Origin: Solirubrobacter sp963848475
Lineage (GTDB): Bacteria; Actinomycetota; Thermoleophilia; Solirubrobacterales; Solirubrobacteraceae
Direction: 5' to 3'
DNA: 64,000 nt
Assembly (NCBI GenBank): GCA_963848475.1
Contig: CAWKDW010000014.1
Coordinates: forward strand, 186,001 to 250,000
Below, piece after piece: positions 27,107-36,139 of the stretch. Under the pieces are notes generated by a model. The model had not been told where the DNA came from. It worked only from the letters and a program-made list of their open reading frames with translations, and searched no databases. Each line of letters opens with the position of its first letter. Positions within the stretch are counted from its first letter, which is position 1. The translations under genes were made by a program, and so were the position numbers.

Positions 27107-28083
27107 GACACTTCTGCGCGGCGCGCTGCCAGCAGCGCGCCGCCCTGGGCGCCGCCGAGGTCCCCGAGCTCGGCCAGGAGGACCGGCGGGGGATCGTTGT
27201 CGACGAACAGGTGCGGCATCATCGCCGTCCGAATGCGCTCGACCCACGGCTCGCCGAGCCGGATCCCGAGCCCGCCGCCGATCACGACCGCCTCGGGATC
27301 GAGCAGGTTGACCGCCGAGGCGACGCCGGCGCCGAGCGCCTCGACCGCCTCCTCGAGCAGATCGATCGCCATATGGTCGTCGCGGGCCAGCGCGCGCTCC
27401 CAGATGCCCGAGGAGAGCCGGTCGCGGCCGCGCTCCTCCATGATCCGGAACAGCGCGGTCTTCTCGCCCTGGTTCACGCGCTTGCGGGCACGAGCCTCCA
27501 TCGCGCCGCGCCCGGCGTAGGCCTCCATACAGCCACGGCGGCCGCACGGACAGTGCGCGCCGTTGAGGCGGACGACCATGTGGCCGATCTCGCCCGCCGT
27601 CTTGCGGCCCACCCACGGCTTGCCGTCGAGGATCAGGCCGCCACCGACGCCGGTGCCCCAGAACACGCCGAGCAGCGAGCTGAACTGGCTCGCGGCGCCG
27701 ATCTCGAACTCCGCGTCGGTCGCGAGGTCGACATCATTGCCGAGCGAGACCGGCACGCCGCCGAGTTCCTTCTCCAGCGCCCGGCGCAGATTGAACGAGC
27801 CGCTCCACTCGGAGAGGTTCATGGCGCCGGAGACCGTGCCCTTGACGTCGTCGACGCTGCCCGGCGAGCCGACGCCGACGCCGGCGAGGTCGGAGACCTC
27901 GAGCCCGGCCTCCTCCAGCGACTCCTCGAGCACCGCGGCCATGCGCGCCGCGATCGCCTTCGGGCCGCCCTTGAGCGGCGTCTGGTCGCGCTTTGCTCCC
28001 AGCACGGCATGCTCGGAGCCGTCGTCCACGACCGCCGCCTGGATCTTGGTGCCGCCGAGATCGATGCCGCCGTAGATCGCCAT
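27103..28083 (-). CDS. ROK family sugar kinase (glucokinase-like)
   Basis: A 326-residue protein with ATP-binding YGGIDLGGTKIQAAVVDD at the N-terminus, the catalytic region LGNDVDLATDAEFEIGA, and the ROK zinc site GHMVVRLNGAHCPCGRRGC with downstream MEAYAG. VFWGTGVGGGLILDG is the second phosphate loop. Glucose is the commonest substrate, but N-acetyl sugars cannot be excluded. The start at 28083 (MAIYGG) is chosen because the domain begins there; the frame stays open to 28116. It is divergent from the deacetylase gene. Confidence 0.87.
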   Translation of the reverse strand: MAIYGGIDLGGTKIQAAVVDDGSEHAVLGAKRDQTPLKGGPKAIAARMAAVLEESLEEAGLEVSDLAGVGVGSPGSVDDVKGTVSGAMNLSEWSGSFNLRRALEKELGGVPVSLGNDVDLATDAEFEIGAASQFSSLLGVFWGTGVGGGLILDGKPWVGRKTAGEIGHMVVRLNGAHCPCGRRGCMEAYAGRGAMEARARKRVNQGEKTALFRIMEERGRDRLSSGIWERALARDDHMAIDLLEEAVEALGAGVASAVNLLDPEAVVIGGGLGIRLGEPWVERIRTAMMPHLFVDNDPPPVLLAELGDLGGAQGGALLAARRAEVS

Positions 28084-28129
28084 GGATGGCATCTTGCCGG
28101 TTAAGGGACGAGTCATGCTCTGATCATCG

Positions 28130-29024
28130 ATGCAGGTCTGGGCTCACGATCGCTGGCGAATCCCTCTTCCCGAGGGGCACAGGTTCCCGATCGACAAGTA
28201 CCGCCTGCTCCGCGAACGCGTCGCGGGGACGGTCGACGTGCTGGAGGCGGACGCCGTGCCGTGGGAGTGGCTAGGCGCGGTCCACGATGCCGACCTGCTG
28301 GAGCGGATCCGTTCCGACACGATGAGCCTGCGCGAGCAGCGCGGGCTCGGCCTGCCGTGGTCGGAAGTGCTGGTCGAGCGCGGCCGGCGCTCCGTCGGCG
28401 GCACCGTGGCGGCCGCCCGGCGGGCCTTGCGGCACCGCGTCGGGATGAACCTGGGCGGCGGCACCCACCACGCGGGCCGCGACTTCGCCCGCGGCTACTG
28501 CCTGTTCAACGACGTCGTCGTCACTTTGGCGCAGCTGCGCTCGGAAGGGCTCGTCCAGCGCGCGCTGGTCGTCGACTGCGACGTGCATCAGGGCGACGGC
28601 ACCGCTCAGCTGCTCGGGCCGGACCCGGACGCGTTCACGCTGTCGCTGCACGGCGCCCGCAACTACCCGTTCGAGCGGATTCCTTCCGATCTCGATATCG
28701 ATCTGGCCTCCGGCACAGGCGACGACGCGTACCTCGAAGCGCTGGCGGGAGGCTTGGACGTCGCGATCGGTGCCGTGGACGCCGAGATCGCCTTCTTCCT
28801 CGCCGGCGCCGACCCGTGGGAAGGCGACCGCCTGGGCCGCCTCGCGCTGTCCAAGGACGGCCTGCGAGCGCGCGACGAGCTGGTGCTCGATCGGCTGCTG
28901 GCGACGGGCGCGGCGGTCGTCGTGGTGCTCGCCGGCGGCTATGCGCCCGGACGTCCGCGACACGGTCGATATCAACGCCGCGACGGTGGCCGCCGTCGCC
29001 GCTCGCGACGGCGCCCTAAGCTGA
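28130..29024 (+). CDS. Histone-deacetylase-family (acetoin utilisation-like) deacetylase (one +1 frameshift)
   Basis: A zinc amidohydrolase of the class II HDAC/AcuC type, 297 residues when restored. The His-His pair is in GGGTHHAGRDF, zinc ligands are Asp and His in VVDCDVHQGDG, and the third ligand is Asp in LAGADPWEGD. The final loop reads VVLAGGYAP, after which the frame breaks; removing a C near 28947 gives PDVRDTVDINAATVAAVA and a normal end. The substrate may be acetylated protein or a small molecule. The stop lies ten bases before tRNA-Ala. Confidence 0.85.
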
Positions 29025-29034
29025 GTGCCGTCCC

Positions 29035-29106
29035 GGGGGCGTAGTGATAACGGGAGCACGCGGCCTTTGCACGGCCGAGGTAGGGGTTCGATTCCCCTCG
29101 CCTCCA
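29035..29106 (+). tRNA. tRNA-Ala (anticodon TGC)
   Basis: 72 bases fold into a full cloverleaf. The acceptor stem is GGGGGCG/CGCCTCC with the G3-U70 wobble that identifies alanine tRNAs. D arm GTGA...GCAC, anticodon stem CGGCC/GGCCG with loop TTTGCAC, variable AGGT, T arm AGGGG-TTCGATT-CCCCT, discriminator A. CCA is not encoded. Confidence 0.93.
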
Positions 29107-29107
29107 C

Positions 29108-29902
29108 TCATCCGCGGCGCAGCGCGTCGACCGCGATGCGGCCCGCGGTGCCGATCGCGTGGTCGATCTCGGGCGCCGTCGCGGCCTGGCGCTCGGTCGT
29201 GGTGAACACCGCCACCGCGTAGCGGCCGCCATCGCCGTACTCGACGACGCCGACCTCGTTGCGGATGCCCGGCCACGTGCCGGTCTTGCCGGAGACGTGG
29301 ATCGCGTCACTCGGGAAGCCGGAGGCCAGCCGGTGCGGCCACACCTGCAGCCCGAGCACGCGCCGCATCTCGGCGCAGGCCGCCGGCGCGGCCGCCGCGT
29401 CGCGCCAGATCGCGGTCAGCAGGCGCGTCATGTCGCGCGCCGTGGTCCGCGGCAGCGCGCCGGCGCCGACCGCGGCGAACATGTCGCGGCAGCAGCCGTC
29501 GACCACGGTCGCCTCGAGCCCCAGCCGGCGCACGTTGGCGTTGATCGCGGCCTCTCCGAGCCGGTCGAAGACCGCATCGGCGGCCGAGCAGTCGCTGACG
29601 GTCATCATCGACTGCGCGAGGTCGCGCAGCGACATCTCGACCGGGTCGCGCAGCTGCGAGATGCCGGTGAGGCCGAGCTCGTCGCCTTCGACGACGACGC
29701 GCTCGCGCAGGTCCAGCTCGCCGGCGTCGCTCGCTCGGAAGAGCTCGGCCAGGACCGCGAGCTTGAACACGGACGCCATCACGACCGGCTCGTCCGGGGC
29801 GAGTTCGAGCGAGCGACCGGGGTCGTCGATGTCGACGGCATGCAGCGCCCCGGTCGCGCCGGCGCGGGCGAACGTGCGGGCGATCCGCTCGCCGGCGGTC
29901 AC
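29108..29902 (-). CDS. Class A beta-lactamase-like serine hydrolase
   Basis: A 264-residue penicillin-recognising enzyme. Active-site S44-x-x-K47 is in VMASVFKLAV; the second motif reads SDC (MTVSDCSAADAVF) instead of SDN; the third is SGKTGTW. I do not see a clear ExxxN omega loop or a signal peptide, so it may be a cytoplasmic or non-classical hydrolase rather than a working beta-lactamase. The GTG overlaps the LysR stop by four bases (GTGA), placing both in one operon. The 3' end abuts tRNA-Ala. Confidence 0.8.
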   Translation of the reverse strand: MTAGERIARTFARAGATGALHAVDIDDPGRSLELAPDEPVVMASVFKLAVLAELFRASDAGELDLRERVVVEGDELGLTGISQLRDPVEMSLRDLAQSMMTVSDCSAADAVFDRLGEAAINANVRRLGLEATVVDGCCRDMFAAVGAGALPRTTARDMTRLLTAIWRDAAAAPAACAEMRRVLGLQVWPHRLASGFPSDAIHVSGKTGTWPGIRNEVGVVEYGDGGRYAVAVFTTTERQAATAPEIDHAIGTAGRIAVDALRRG

Positions 29903-30858
29903 GACAGCGCCCCCGAGGACGGTCGCGGCGGATGCGGGCCGCGCCCCAGGACGGGAGCCACCGGCTCCCAGGCCGCCTCGCGGCAGAGCGCGTCGACCGC
30001 GACGTCGGTGAAGCCGCTGATGGCCGGAGAGTCGCTGTCGGCCCGCCAGGCGGTCGAGAGCGAGAGCGAGAGCGGCGCACCGCTCAGCGGGCGCCACGCG
30101 ACCTCGGGCTCTGACTCGGGCGGCTCGCTGATCAGCGCCACCGCCTCGCCCGCCATCACCAACCCGACGCCGAACTCGCGGCTCGCCGCCTCATGCACCT
30201 CGGCCGGGACGAAGCCGTACGCGCGGCAGTTCGCCAGCACGTCGTCGTAGGCGTCCGGCGCGGAGGTCCGCGGGAAGAGCACCAGCGTGCACTCGCCCAG
30301 CTCGCCGAGGTCGAGCTCGTCACAGGCCGCAAGCTCACCGCTCGCCGGCACGAGCGCCCCGAGCGGCTTCTCGACGACCGGCCCGGTGGCCAGCGTGGGA
30401 TCGCTGACCGGGTGCAGCATCACGCCGACGTCGAGCTCGCCGTGCCTGAGCGCCTCGGCCTGGGCGGCCGACGACGCCTCGCGCAGCTCGAGGCTGACGC
30501 CCGGGCAGCTGGCGCGGAACGCTCGCAGCACCGCGGCGAGCACCGGTGCCTCGACCTCCGGCGCCGTGGCGGCCCGCAGGCGCCCGACCGCGCCGTCGCG
30601 CACGCGCCGCATCAGTGCCTGGAGGTCGTCGGCGTCCGTCAGCAGGCAGCGCGCCTCCGCGAGCAGCGTCCGCCCGGCAGGCGTGAGCGCGACGCGGCGG
30701 GAGGTGCGGGTGAAGAGCTCGACGCCGAGCTCGCGCTCCAGGCTGCGAATCCGCTGGCTGAGCGGCGGCTGCGCCATGTGCAGGCGCTCGGCGGCCCGAC
30801 CGAAGTGCAGCTCCTCCGCCACCGCCACGAAATACCGGAGATGGCGCAACAGATCCAT
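29899..30858 (-). CDS. LysR family transcriptional regulator
   Basis: A 319-residue regulator with the N-terminal winged helix (LRHLRYFVAVAEELHFGRAA, then LHMAQPPLSQRIRSLERELG) and a periplasmic-binding-protein-like effector domain. It is co-directional and translationally coupled with the serine hydrolase gene, unlike the classical divergent ampR-ampC layout. It may control that gene and itself. The ligand is unknown. The sequence after about residue 290 is a low-complexity tail. Confidence 0.9.
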   Translation of the reverse strand: MDLLRHLRYFVAVAEELHFGRAAERLHMAQPPLSQRIRSLERELGVELFTRTSRRVALTPAGRTLLAEARCLLTDADDLQALMRRVRDGAVGRLRAATAPEVEAPVLAAVLRAFRASCPGVSLELREASSAAQAEALRHGELDVGVMLHPVSDPTLATGPVVEKPLGALVPASGELAACDELDLGELGECTLVLFPRTSAPDAYDDVLANCRAYGFVPAEVHEAASREFGVGLVMAGEAVALISEPPESEPEVAWRPLSGAPLSLSLSTAWRADSDSPAISGFTDVAVDALCREAAWEPVAPVLGRGPHPPRPSSGALS

Positions 30859-30883
30859 CCCGGTCCAAACTAGCGGGCGGGGC

Positions 30884-32716
30884 TCAGGGGACCTGCTGGA
30901 GGAAGCGCGCGGCGATCGGGGCCGCGACCGTCCCGCCCGCGCGGCCTCCCTCGACGAGAACCGCCACCGCGAGATCGCCGCGAAAGGCGATGAACCAGGC
31001 GTGCGTGGGCGGAGGATCGCCGCCGCCGTACTCGGCGGTGCCGCTCTTGCCCGCCACGAACCCCGGCAGCCCGGCGAGCGCCGTGCCGGTCCCGCCGGTG
31101 ACCACCGCGCGCATCAGCTCGCGCAGCGTCGCCGCCTCGCCCTCCGGGAGCTTATCGCCGGCCGTGCGCGGATCGCTCGCCAGCAGCCGCGGCGCGCGCC
31201 AGCGGCCCTCGGCGACGGTTCCCGCCACACCGGCCATGATCAGCGGACTGGCGACGATGCGGTCCTGGCCGATCATCATCGCGGCACGCGCGACAGGGGA
31301 CTCTCCCTCCGGAACCTGGCCGTCGGCCGCCGGGAGCCCGAGCTTGAGCGGCGCGCCGACGCCGAAATCCCGCGCCGTGTCGGTCAGCGCGGAGGCGCGC
31401 AGCCGGGGCGCCAGGGACACGAACGCGGTGTTGCAGGACTGGGCGAAATCGGTGCTGAACGGGACCGCCCCGGCGGCACCGCCCTCGAAGTTGCGGAACG
31501 AGCGGCCGTCGACGGTCTTGGTCGCGGGACAGGGCACGGTCTGGCTCGTGGAGAGGCCGGCGCGCAGAAGCGCCGCGGTGCTGATGACCTTGAAGGTCGA
31601 GCCGGGCGGATAGAGCCCGGTCAGCGCGCGATCGAGCGTGGAGTCCGAGGGGCGATTGGCGACGGCGAGGATGTCGCCGGTCGAGGGCTGCAGCGCCACC
31701 AGCGCGGCCTTGGTCTTCGAGTTGCCCAGCGCGCGCTCGGCGGCGCCCTGGACGTCGAGGTCCAGCGTGGTGGCGAGGTTCGCTGGGCGCTTCCCGCGCC
31801 AGCGCCGCAGCGTCTTCTCGACGACGCCGTCCTTCGCGTCGCGGATGACGACCGAGCGGCTCGCGGTTCCGGTCAGCCGCTCATCAAAGGCGGCCTGCAG
31901 GCCCCATTGGCCGACCTCGTCCCCGGTCGCGAGCTTCCCTTCGGACTTCTCCACCTGCTCGGCGGTCGCGGGGCCGACGGCGCCGAGGACCGCGCGCGCG
32001 AAGTCCTTGCTCGGCGCCAGCGGAGCGGTGCCGGGTGCGGTCGAGATGCCCGGGACGGTCTGCAACTCCTCGGAGACGGCGTCGTAGTCCGCCTTGCGTA
32101 GCGTGATCACGGGCACGAAGCCCTTGGCACGCCGGATGGCCTGCTCGAGCGGGCGTTGGTCGACGTCGACAAGCGCGGCGATCCGTGCCGCCGTCTCACC
32201 CGCGTCTCGGACCCGGCGGGTGTCGACGTCGATCGCCACGACGGCGCGTTCGGCGGCCAGCGCGCGGCCGCGGCGATCCTCGATGCGGCCGCGAGCCGGC
32301 GCCTTGCTGGTGGTGCCAAGACGCGTCGAGGCGGTGAGCTTGGGATGCAGGCTCGACGAGGCCCAATGCACGCGCCAGCCGTCCTCCACGCGCTTGAGCC
32401 GCAGCCGCGTCCGGTAGCTCCAGCGGCCGATCCGCGGGATTTCCCAGGCGACGGCCAGCGTCGCCGTGGCGGCGTCATCGTCCTCTTCGACGGAGCCGAC
32501 GGTCGCGCGCACGGTTGCCCCGTCGAGCCCGCCGCGTGAGGCGGTCAGCTGGGCGAGCGCGGCAGGCGGGCGGTCGGTGAGGCCTGCCGCCCCACGGTCG
32601 TCGCCGCGACTCCAGGCCGCGGCGTAGCGCGCGGCCGTGTCGCTCGCGGGCTCGCCGTGCGAACAGCCGGCGAGAAGAACGGCGCCGATCAGCGCGACGA
32701 GAAGCTTGCGTGCCAT
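30884..32716 (-). CDS. Lipoprotein penicillin-binding protein (transpeptidase)
   Basis: A 610-residue PBP2/MecA-like transpeptidase. The start at 32716 gives a lipoprotein signal with lipobox LLAGC, an NTF2-like MecA N-terminal domain (about residues 20-130), a PBP dimerisation region (RGRIEDRRGRALA) and a transpeptidase domain with YPPGSTFKVIS (SxxK), SCN in DFAQSCNTAFVS and KSG in VAGKSGTAEYGG. It cross-links peptidoglycan; the NTF2-like domain is seen in low-affinity, beta-lactam-tolerant PBPs. It lies just upstream of the LysR/serine hydrolase genes on the same strand. Confidence 0.9.
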   Translation of the reverse strand: MARKLLVALIGAVLLAGCSHGEPASDTAARYAAAWSRGDDRGAAGLTDRPPAALAQLTASRGGLDGATVRATVGSVEEDDDAATATLAVAWEIPRIGRWSYRTRLRLKRVEDGWRVHWASSSLHPKLTASTRLGTTSKAPARGRIEDRRGRALAAERAVVAIDVDTRRVRDAGETAARIAALVDVDQRPLEQAIRRAKGFVPVITLRKADYDAVSEELQTVPGISTAPGTAPLAPSKDFARAVLGAVGPATAEQVEKSEGKLATGDEVGQWGLQAAFDERLTGTASRSVVIRDAKDGVVEKTLRRWRGKRPANLATTLDLDVQGAAERALGNSKTKAALVALQPSTGDILAVANRPSDSTLDRALTGLYPPGSTFKVISTAALLRAGLSTSQTVPCPATKTVDGRSFRNFEGGAAGAVPFSTDFAQSCNTAFVSLAPRLRASALTDTARDFGVGAPLKLGLPAADGQVPEGESPVARAAMMIGQDRIVASPLIMAGVAGTVAEGRWRAPRLLASDPRTAGDKLPEGEAATLRELMRAVVTGGTGTALAGLPGFVAGKSGTAEYGGGDPPPTHAWFIAFRGDLAVAVLVEGGRAGGTVAAPIAARFLQQVP

Positions 32717-32911
32717 TCCAACAGCCAACCGGGGCGAGTGCGTCCGCTCAACACCAATGCCGGCGAGGATCAAGACCGTTGTGGTCTTGGCGGACGCGGC
32801 GAGACGCGGTCCGGGGCTATAAGGGTCCGCGCCTCGCCACTAAATGCGTCCTAAGCCTCAATTCGGGGATGAGGCAGCCGGGGTTATCGGCGACTGCCTG
32901 TCGAACTTGAG

Positions 32912-33390
32912 CTACTTGTCCCAGTCGAAGTCGCGCGGCGGCTTCTGCTCGAACCACAGGCGATCGTGCTCCGGGCGTCTCCTGGAGGAAATCGGGCGTC
33001 TCCTCCAGCACGTCCTCGTCTTCTTCGCCGTCCGGACGTGGTGCGGCGCGACGCGGCTCGAGCGCCTCTTCGGCGGGCACCTCGTCCGGATCCTCGTCCA
33101 ACCACGGGTCCTCGTCGTAGCCGGGCGCTACAGCGGCCGGCGGCTCCTCGGGGATGCCGGGCTCGCCCTCGGGCAGCTCGTCGACCGGAGCTTCAGGCCT
33201 CGGGTTCGGGCTCGGACGCGGGCTCGGGCTGCTCCGGCTCGACCTCCGCGGGGGCCTCCGGCTGCGCGAATTCGTTGCGCTGACCCGGGCCGAGCGCCTC
33301 CTGCTCCTGGCGCGCGACATCCTCCGGATCAGCTCCGTGCTTACGTTTGAGTTCGAGATGCTCTCGGATGGCGTCGTCGAGGAGTCCCAT
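32912..33390 (-). CDS. Conserved acidic actinobacterial protein (two +1 frameshifts)
   Basis: Read across three frames, the product is 158 residues. It begins MGLLDDAIREHLELKRKHGA, has a Pro/Glu-rich middle (EPEQPEPASEPEPEAPVDEL), then EETPDFLQETP and EHDRLWFEQKPPRDFDWDK at the end. The last two segments are characteristic of a widespread actinobacterial family of unknown function. Single extra bases near 33199 and 32973 account for both shifts, and deleting them makes the span divisible by three. No cofactor site is visible; the protein is probably cytoplasmic and largely disordered. Confidence 0.75.
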
Positions 33391-33410
33391 GGCCGCCGTC
33401 TCCCTTCAGC

Positions 33411-35297
33411 CTACTCGGCCTTGACCGTCCGGTTCTTACCCGACCGTTTCGCCCGGTAGAGCGCGGCGTCAGCCGCCGCCACCAGGCCCTCCTTGTCAGA
33501 TTGTGACGCGCTCGACAACGACGCGGCGCCGAACGAGGCCGTCACACGGAGGATCCCGTCGCCGTTGAGCAGCGGCAGTTCGAGCTCCTCGATGCGCTGG
33601 CGCACGCGCTCGGCGAAGCGATACGCACCGTCGAGATCGGTCTGCGGAAGCGCGACCGCCATCTCCTCGCCGCCATAGCGCGCGGGCTCATCGACGTCGC
33701 GCCGTGCCGACTGCTTGAGGACGCGCGCGACCTCGCGCAGGACCATGTCGCCCTGCATATGCCCGTAGGTGTCGTTGACGCGCTTGAAGTTGTCGATGTC
33801 CAGCATGATGAGGCCCATCTCGGCGTCATAGCGCCGCGCGCGCTCGACCTCGGCCGACATGACCTCCTGGAAGCGGCGGTGGTTGAAGAGCCCGGTCAGC
33901 TCGTCCGTGACCGCCTGGCGCTGCACGGTTTCGTGCAGATCGACGTTCTCCACCGAGACCGCCGCCTGGCTCGTGAGGTAGGCGAAGAGCTCGCGCTCGG
34001 CCGGCAGGAACGGGCGATCGCCGCGGGCGACGGAGACGATCGCCAGCACGCGGTCGCCCGCCTCGGTGGCCGACAGCGGAGCGGCCATCGCGCTCGCCCC
34101 GCCGATCTGGATCTCCGCGACCGTCCCGGCGTCCATCACCGCCGCCTCGGCGGCGTGCAGCGCACGACGGAAGGCCTCGGGGTCGCCGCTGCGGGTGACC
34201 TCCTCCATCGGTGCGTCGGCGCCCCGGCGCATCGTGGCGCGGCCGCACTCGGCACCGACGCCGTCGACCGCGGTCTGCACCACGATGTCGAGCACGCCGA
34301 CGCGGTCGAGCCCGCGCGCGAAGGACTCGCCGACGCGGCGGATCGCCTCCTGCAGCCGTCCGCGCTCGCGCTTGAGGTCCTCCAGCCGCGCCTCGAGCTG
34401 CAGCGCCATCGAGTTGAACTCCTTGCCCAGCGCGGCGAACTCGTCGTTGCCCTCCGCAGGGACGCTGACGGTGAAGTCGCCGCGGCCGAGCCGCTGCGCC
34501 GCGTGCAGCAGGCGCTGGACCTCCGAGGACAGCGTGCGGCTGACGATCACCGCGAACACGAGCGCGAGCCCGAGGAACCCGAGCGTCAGCCCGGCCACGA
34601 CGAGGATCGCCTCGTCGCCCTGCGCCGGGACCGCCGTGAAGAGCCGCACCGTCAGCAACACCTCGCCCGGCTCACGCACGGGGAACCGAACGGTGCGGTA
34701 CTCCCGCGACCCGATCGAGACGTTGGCGCCGGACTCGGCCGGCATCCGCACGTTGGCGGCCAGCCGCGACGTGGAGGCGAGGACCTCGTCGCCGCGGTCC
34801 ACGCGCGCGCCGACCTCGAGCAGCCGCTGGACCTCCTCGACGTAGGCCCGCGCCGACGTGACCGACACGGTGATGCGGCCGATCGGATCCCCGTCGGAGT
34901 TCAGCAACTGGCCGGCGGACGAGGCGATGGCGTCCGGCGAACCCGTCTCGAAGTGCCCCAGCCCGTCGACGATGAGATCGATCTGCTGCGCCCCGATCTG
35001 CCGATCGAGCATGTCCAAGCGCTGCTGGACCGCGTCCTCGTCGTCGTTCTTGATCGCCGACGCCAGCTCGACGTCCTCCTTGATCGGCCCCGAGGCCGCC
35101 GCCGCCCGCTCGCGCTCCTCGGTGTAGAGGTTCTGCGCGCCCTTCTGCGCCGTGACCAGCGTCGAGTCGAGCTTGAAGTTGTCCCCTGCGCCGAGCAGCT
35201 GGAACAGCACGATCGCGACCGCGGCCATGGGTACGACGACGATCACAGCAAAGAAGAGCCGCAACCGGCCGCGGAAGGAGGGCTGGAGCAGGGTCAT
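33411..35297 (-). CDS. Membrane diguanylate cyclase (HAMP-GAF-GGDEF)
   Basis: A 628-residue signalling protein making cyclic di-GMP. Helix 1 (LFFAVIVVVPMAAVAIVLF), an extracytoplasmic sensor of about 190 residues, helix 2 (VAGLTLGFLGLALVFAVIV), a HAMP domain, a GAF-like domain (about residues 330-460) and a GGDEF domain with DELTGLFNHRRF, LDIDNFKRVNDTYGH and the active loop YGGEEMAVALP. The active motif is GGEEM; an RxxD inhibitory site is not obvious. No EAL domain. Confidence 0.92.
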   Translation of the reverse strand: MTLLQPSFRGRLRLFFAVIVVVPMAAVAIVLFQLLGAGDNFKLDSTLVTAQKGAQNLYTEERERAAAASGPIKEDVELASAIKNDDEDAVQQRLDMLDRQIGAQQIDLIVDGLGHFETGSPDAIASSAGQLLNSDGDPIGRITVSVTSARAYVEEVQRLLEVGARVDRGDEVLASTSRLAANVRMPAESGANVSIGSREYRTVRFPVREPGEVLLTVRLFTAVPAQGDEAILVVAGLTLGFLGLALVFAVIVSRTLSSEVQRLLHAAQRLGRGDFTVSVPAEGNDEFAALGKEFNSMALQLEARLEDLKRERGRLQEAIRRVGESFARGLDRVGVLDIVVQTAVDGVGAECGRATMRRGADAPMEEVTRSGDPEAFRRALHAAEAAVMDAGTVAEIQIGGASAMAAPLSATEAGDRVLAIVSVARGDRPFLPAERELFAYLTSQAAVSVENVDLHETVQRQAVTDELTGLFNHRRFQEVMSAEVERARRYDAEMGLIMLDIDNFKRVNDTYGHMQGDMVLREVARVLKQSARRDVDEPARYGGEEMAVALPQTDLDGAYRFAERVRQRIEELELPLLNGDGILRVTASFGAASLSSASQSDKEGLVAAADAALYRAKRSGKNRTVKAE

Positions 35298-35362
35298 AGC
35301 AACGGAACCGCGTGCGCCAATCTAGCCGGGACGACATATACGGCGTCCCACGCCAGTGCGGC

Positions 35363-35368
35363 TACAAT
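35363..35368 (+). promoter_or_regulatory. Probable -10 box for tRNA-Ala(CGC)
   Basis: TACAAT lies 41 bases before the tRNA 5' end in an otherwise GC-rich stretch. The -35 region is weak, so this rests mainly on the -10 match. Confidence 0.45.
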
Positions 35369-35409
35369 GCGCCCTTGGACGGCAGGACCCGGATTCCTGC
35401 CCTCTGCTT

Positions 35410-35482
35410 GGGGCTATAGCTCAGTTGGGAGAGCGCCTGGATCGCACCCAGGAGGTCCGGGGTTCGAGTCCCCGTAGCTCCA
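35410..35482 (+). tRNA. tRNA-Ala (anticodon CGC)
   Basis: 73 bases with acceptor stem GGGGCTA/TAGCTCC including G3-U70, D arm with AGCTCAGTTGGGAGAGC, anticodon stem CCTGG/CCAGG with loop ATCGCAC, and T arm around GGTTCGAGTC. CCA is not encoded. Its 3' half is partly duplicated at 36006-36049 and integrase remnants lie downstream, marking it as an integration site. Confidence 0.95.
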
Positions 35483-35484
35483 TC

Positions 35485-35530
35485 AGCCCGCGTTTGGCTC
35501 TACCGAGCTGGACGCGGGCTTTCTCCTGTT
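35485..35530 (+). terminator. Rho-independent terminator of tRNA-Ala(CGC)
   Basis: A perfect 9-bp stem, AGCCCGCGT / ACGCGGGCT, separated by 18 bases and followed by TTTCTCCTGTT, begins two bases after the tRNA. Confidence 0.8.
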
Positions 35531-35577
35531 CAGGCCGTATCGCCTTCTGAACGCTCGCCGGACGCATCAGGGACACA

Positions 35578-35670
35578 CTAGGTTTCGCGAGCCTTGCGAA
35601 TCGCCTCTTCGGCCGGGACGTGCGGCTGGTCGTCCAACTCGTCGATCACGTGCTCGTACGTGATTGTGGT
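35578..35670 (-). pseudogene. C-terminal fragment of a tyrosine recombinase (integrase)
   Basis: The minus strand reads TITYEHVIDELDDQPHVPAE then EAIRKARET and a stop. The TYxHVIxEL...AExAIRxAR pattern is the usual end of actinobacterial phage-type integrases, including the catalytic Tyr. No upstream catalytic Arg or His boxes precede it, so only the tail remains. Its place 100 bases from tRNA-Ala is where an integrase gene of a tRNA-targeting element would sit. Confidence 0.6.
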
Positions 35671-35672
35671 GA

Positions 35673-35801
35673 GCCGCGCAACGGAGCGGCGGCAGCCCCG
35701 TCGTCGACATCGTCCGCACCGTCTACGCGGACGCCGGCCTGGCCGTCGAGGTCAACGAGATGACCCTCGACGCCAACGCGTACATCCTCCGCTACACCTG
35801 A
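35673..35801 (+). pseudogene. C-terminal fragment of a GntR-family (UTRA-domain) regulator
   Basis: The frame ends VVDIVRTVYADAGLAVEVNE then MTLDANAYILRYT and a stop, matching the last two strands of UTRA ligand-binding domains (R-T-x-Y ... VEVNEM-x-LDA-x-x-Y-x-L). A stop codon lies just upstream in the same frame and there is no DNA-binding part, so it is a remnant. GntR genes of this type are frequent on actinobacterial integrative elements. Confidence 0.55.
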
Positions 35802-36005
35802 TGAGAGTCGCGAGCTGCAGTCGGACGAGGTTCTTGCTGCGTTTGCTGCAATCCGCGACGACTACAGTCGAGCACACTCGCCGCAGCTGTGAGTGATTTC
35901 GAGCCGCCCGCGGATTCGTCGCAGCACGGCGCGGCGGCCGAGCCCGTAGCCAACGAGACGAGCGGAGCGGCGACCGCACCGATGTGGGCAGCGGCCGCTG
36001 CAGAT

Positions 36006-36049
36006 GCATCGCAGCCGGGAGGTCCGGAGTTCGAGCCCCCGTAGCCCCA
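36006..36049 (+). repeat. Partial tRNA-Ala copy (probable attachment-site scar)
   Basis: 44 bases match the 3' half of tRNA-Ala(CGC) (35439-35482) at 38 positions: anticodon loop, variable loop, T arm and acceptor 3' strand ending CCCCA. The 5' half is absent. Integrases that use tRNA 3' ends leave such copies, so this is a candidate att site of an old element, 567 bases from the intact tRNA. Confidence 0.7.
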
Positions 36050-36056
36050 TTGTCAT

Positions 36057-36081
36057 GAAACCCCTGCCAACGCGGGGTTTC
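36057..36081 (+). terminator. Terminator-like hairpin after the partial tRNA
   Basis: GAAACCCC / GGGGTTTC form an 8-bp stem with a nine-base loop, followed by TCTTG. It resembles the terminator behind an intact tRNA and was probably carried along with the tRNA fragment. Confidence 0.6.
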
Positions 36082-36139
36082 TCTTGCCAATGCTCCGCTA
36101 CGGGCGCGCAATCCGCTGGTCTAGAGATTCCTGCGACCG

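Noticed and set aside
27245..28104. Plus-strand open frames inside the ROK kinase gene
   Set aside because: The minus-strand frame has the ATP motif and ROK zinc site; the plus frames are composition shadows.
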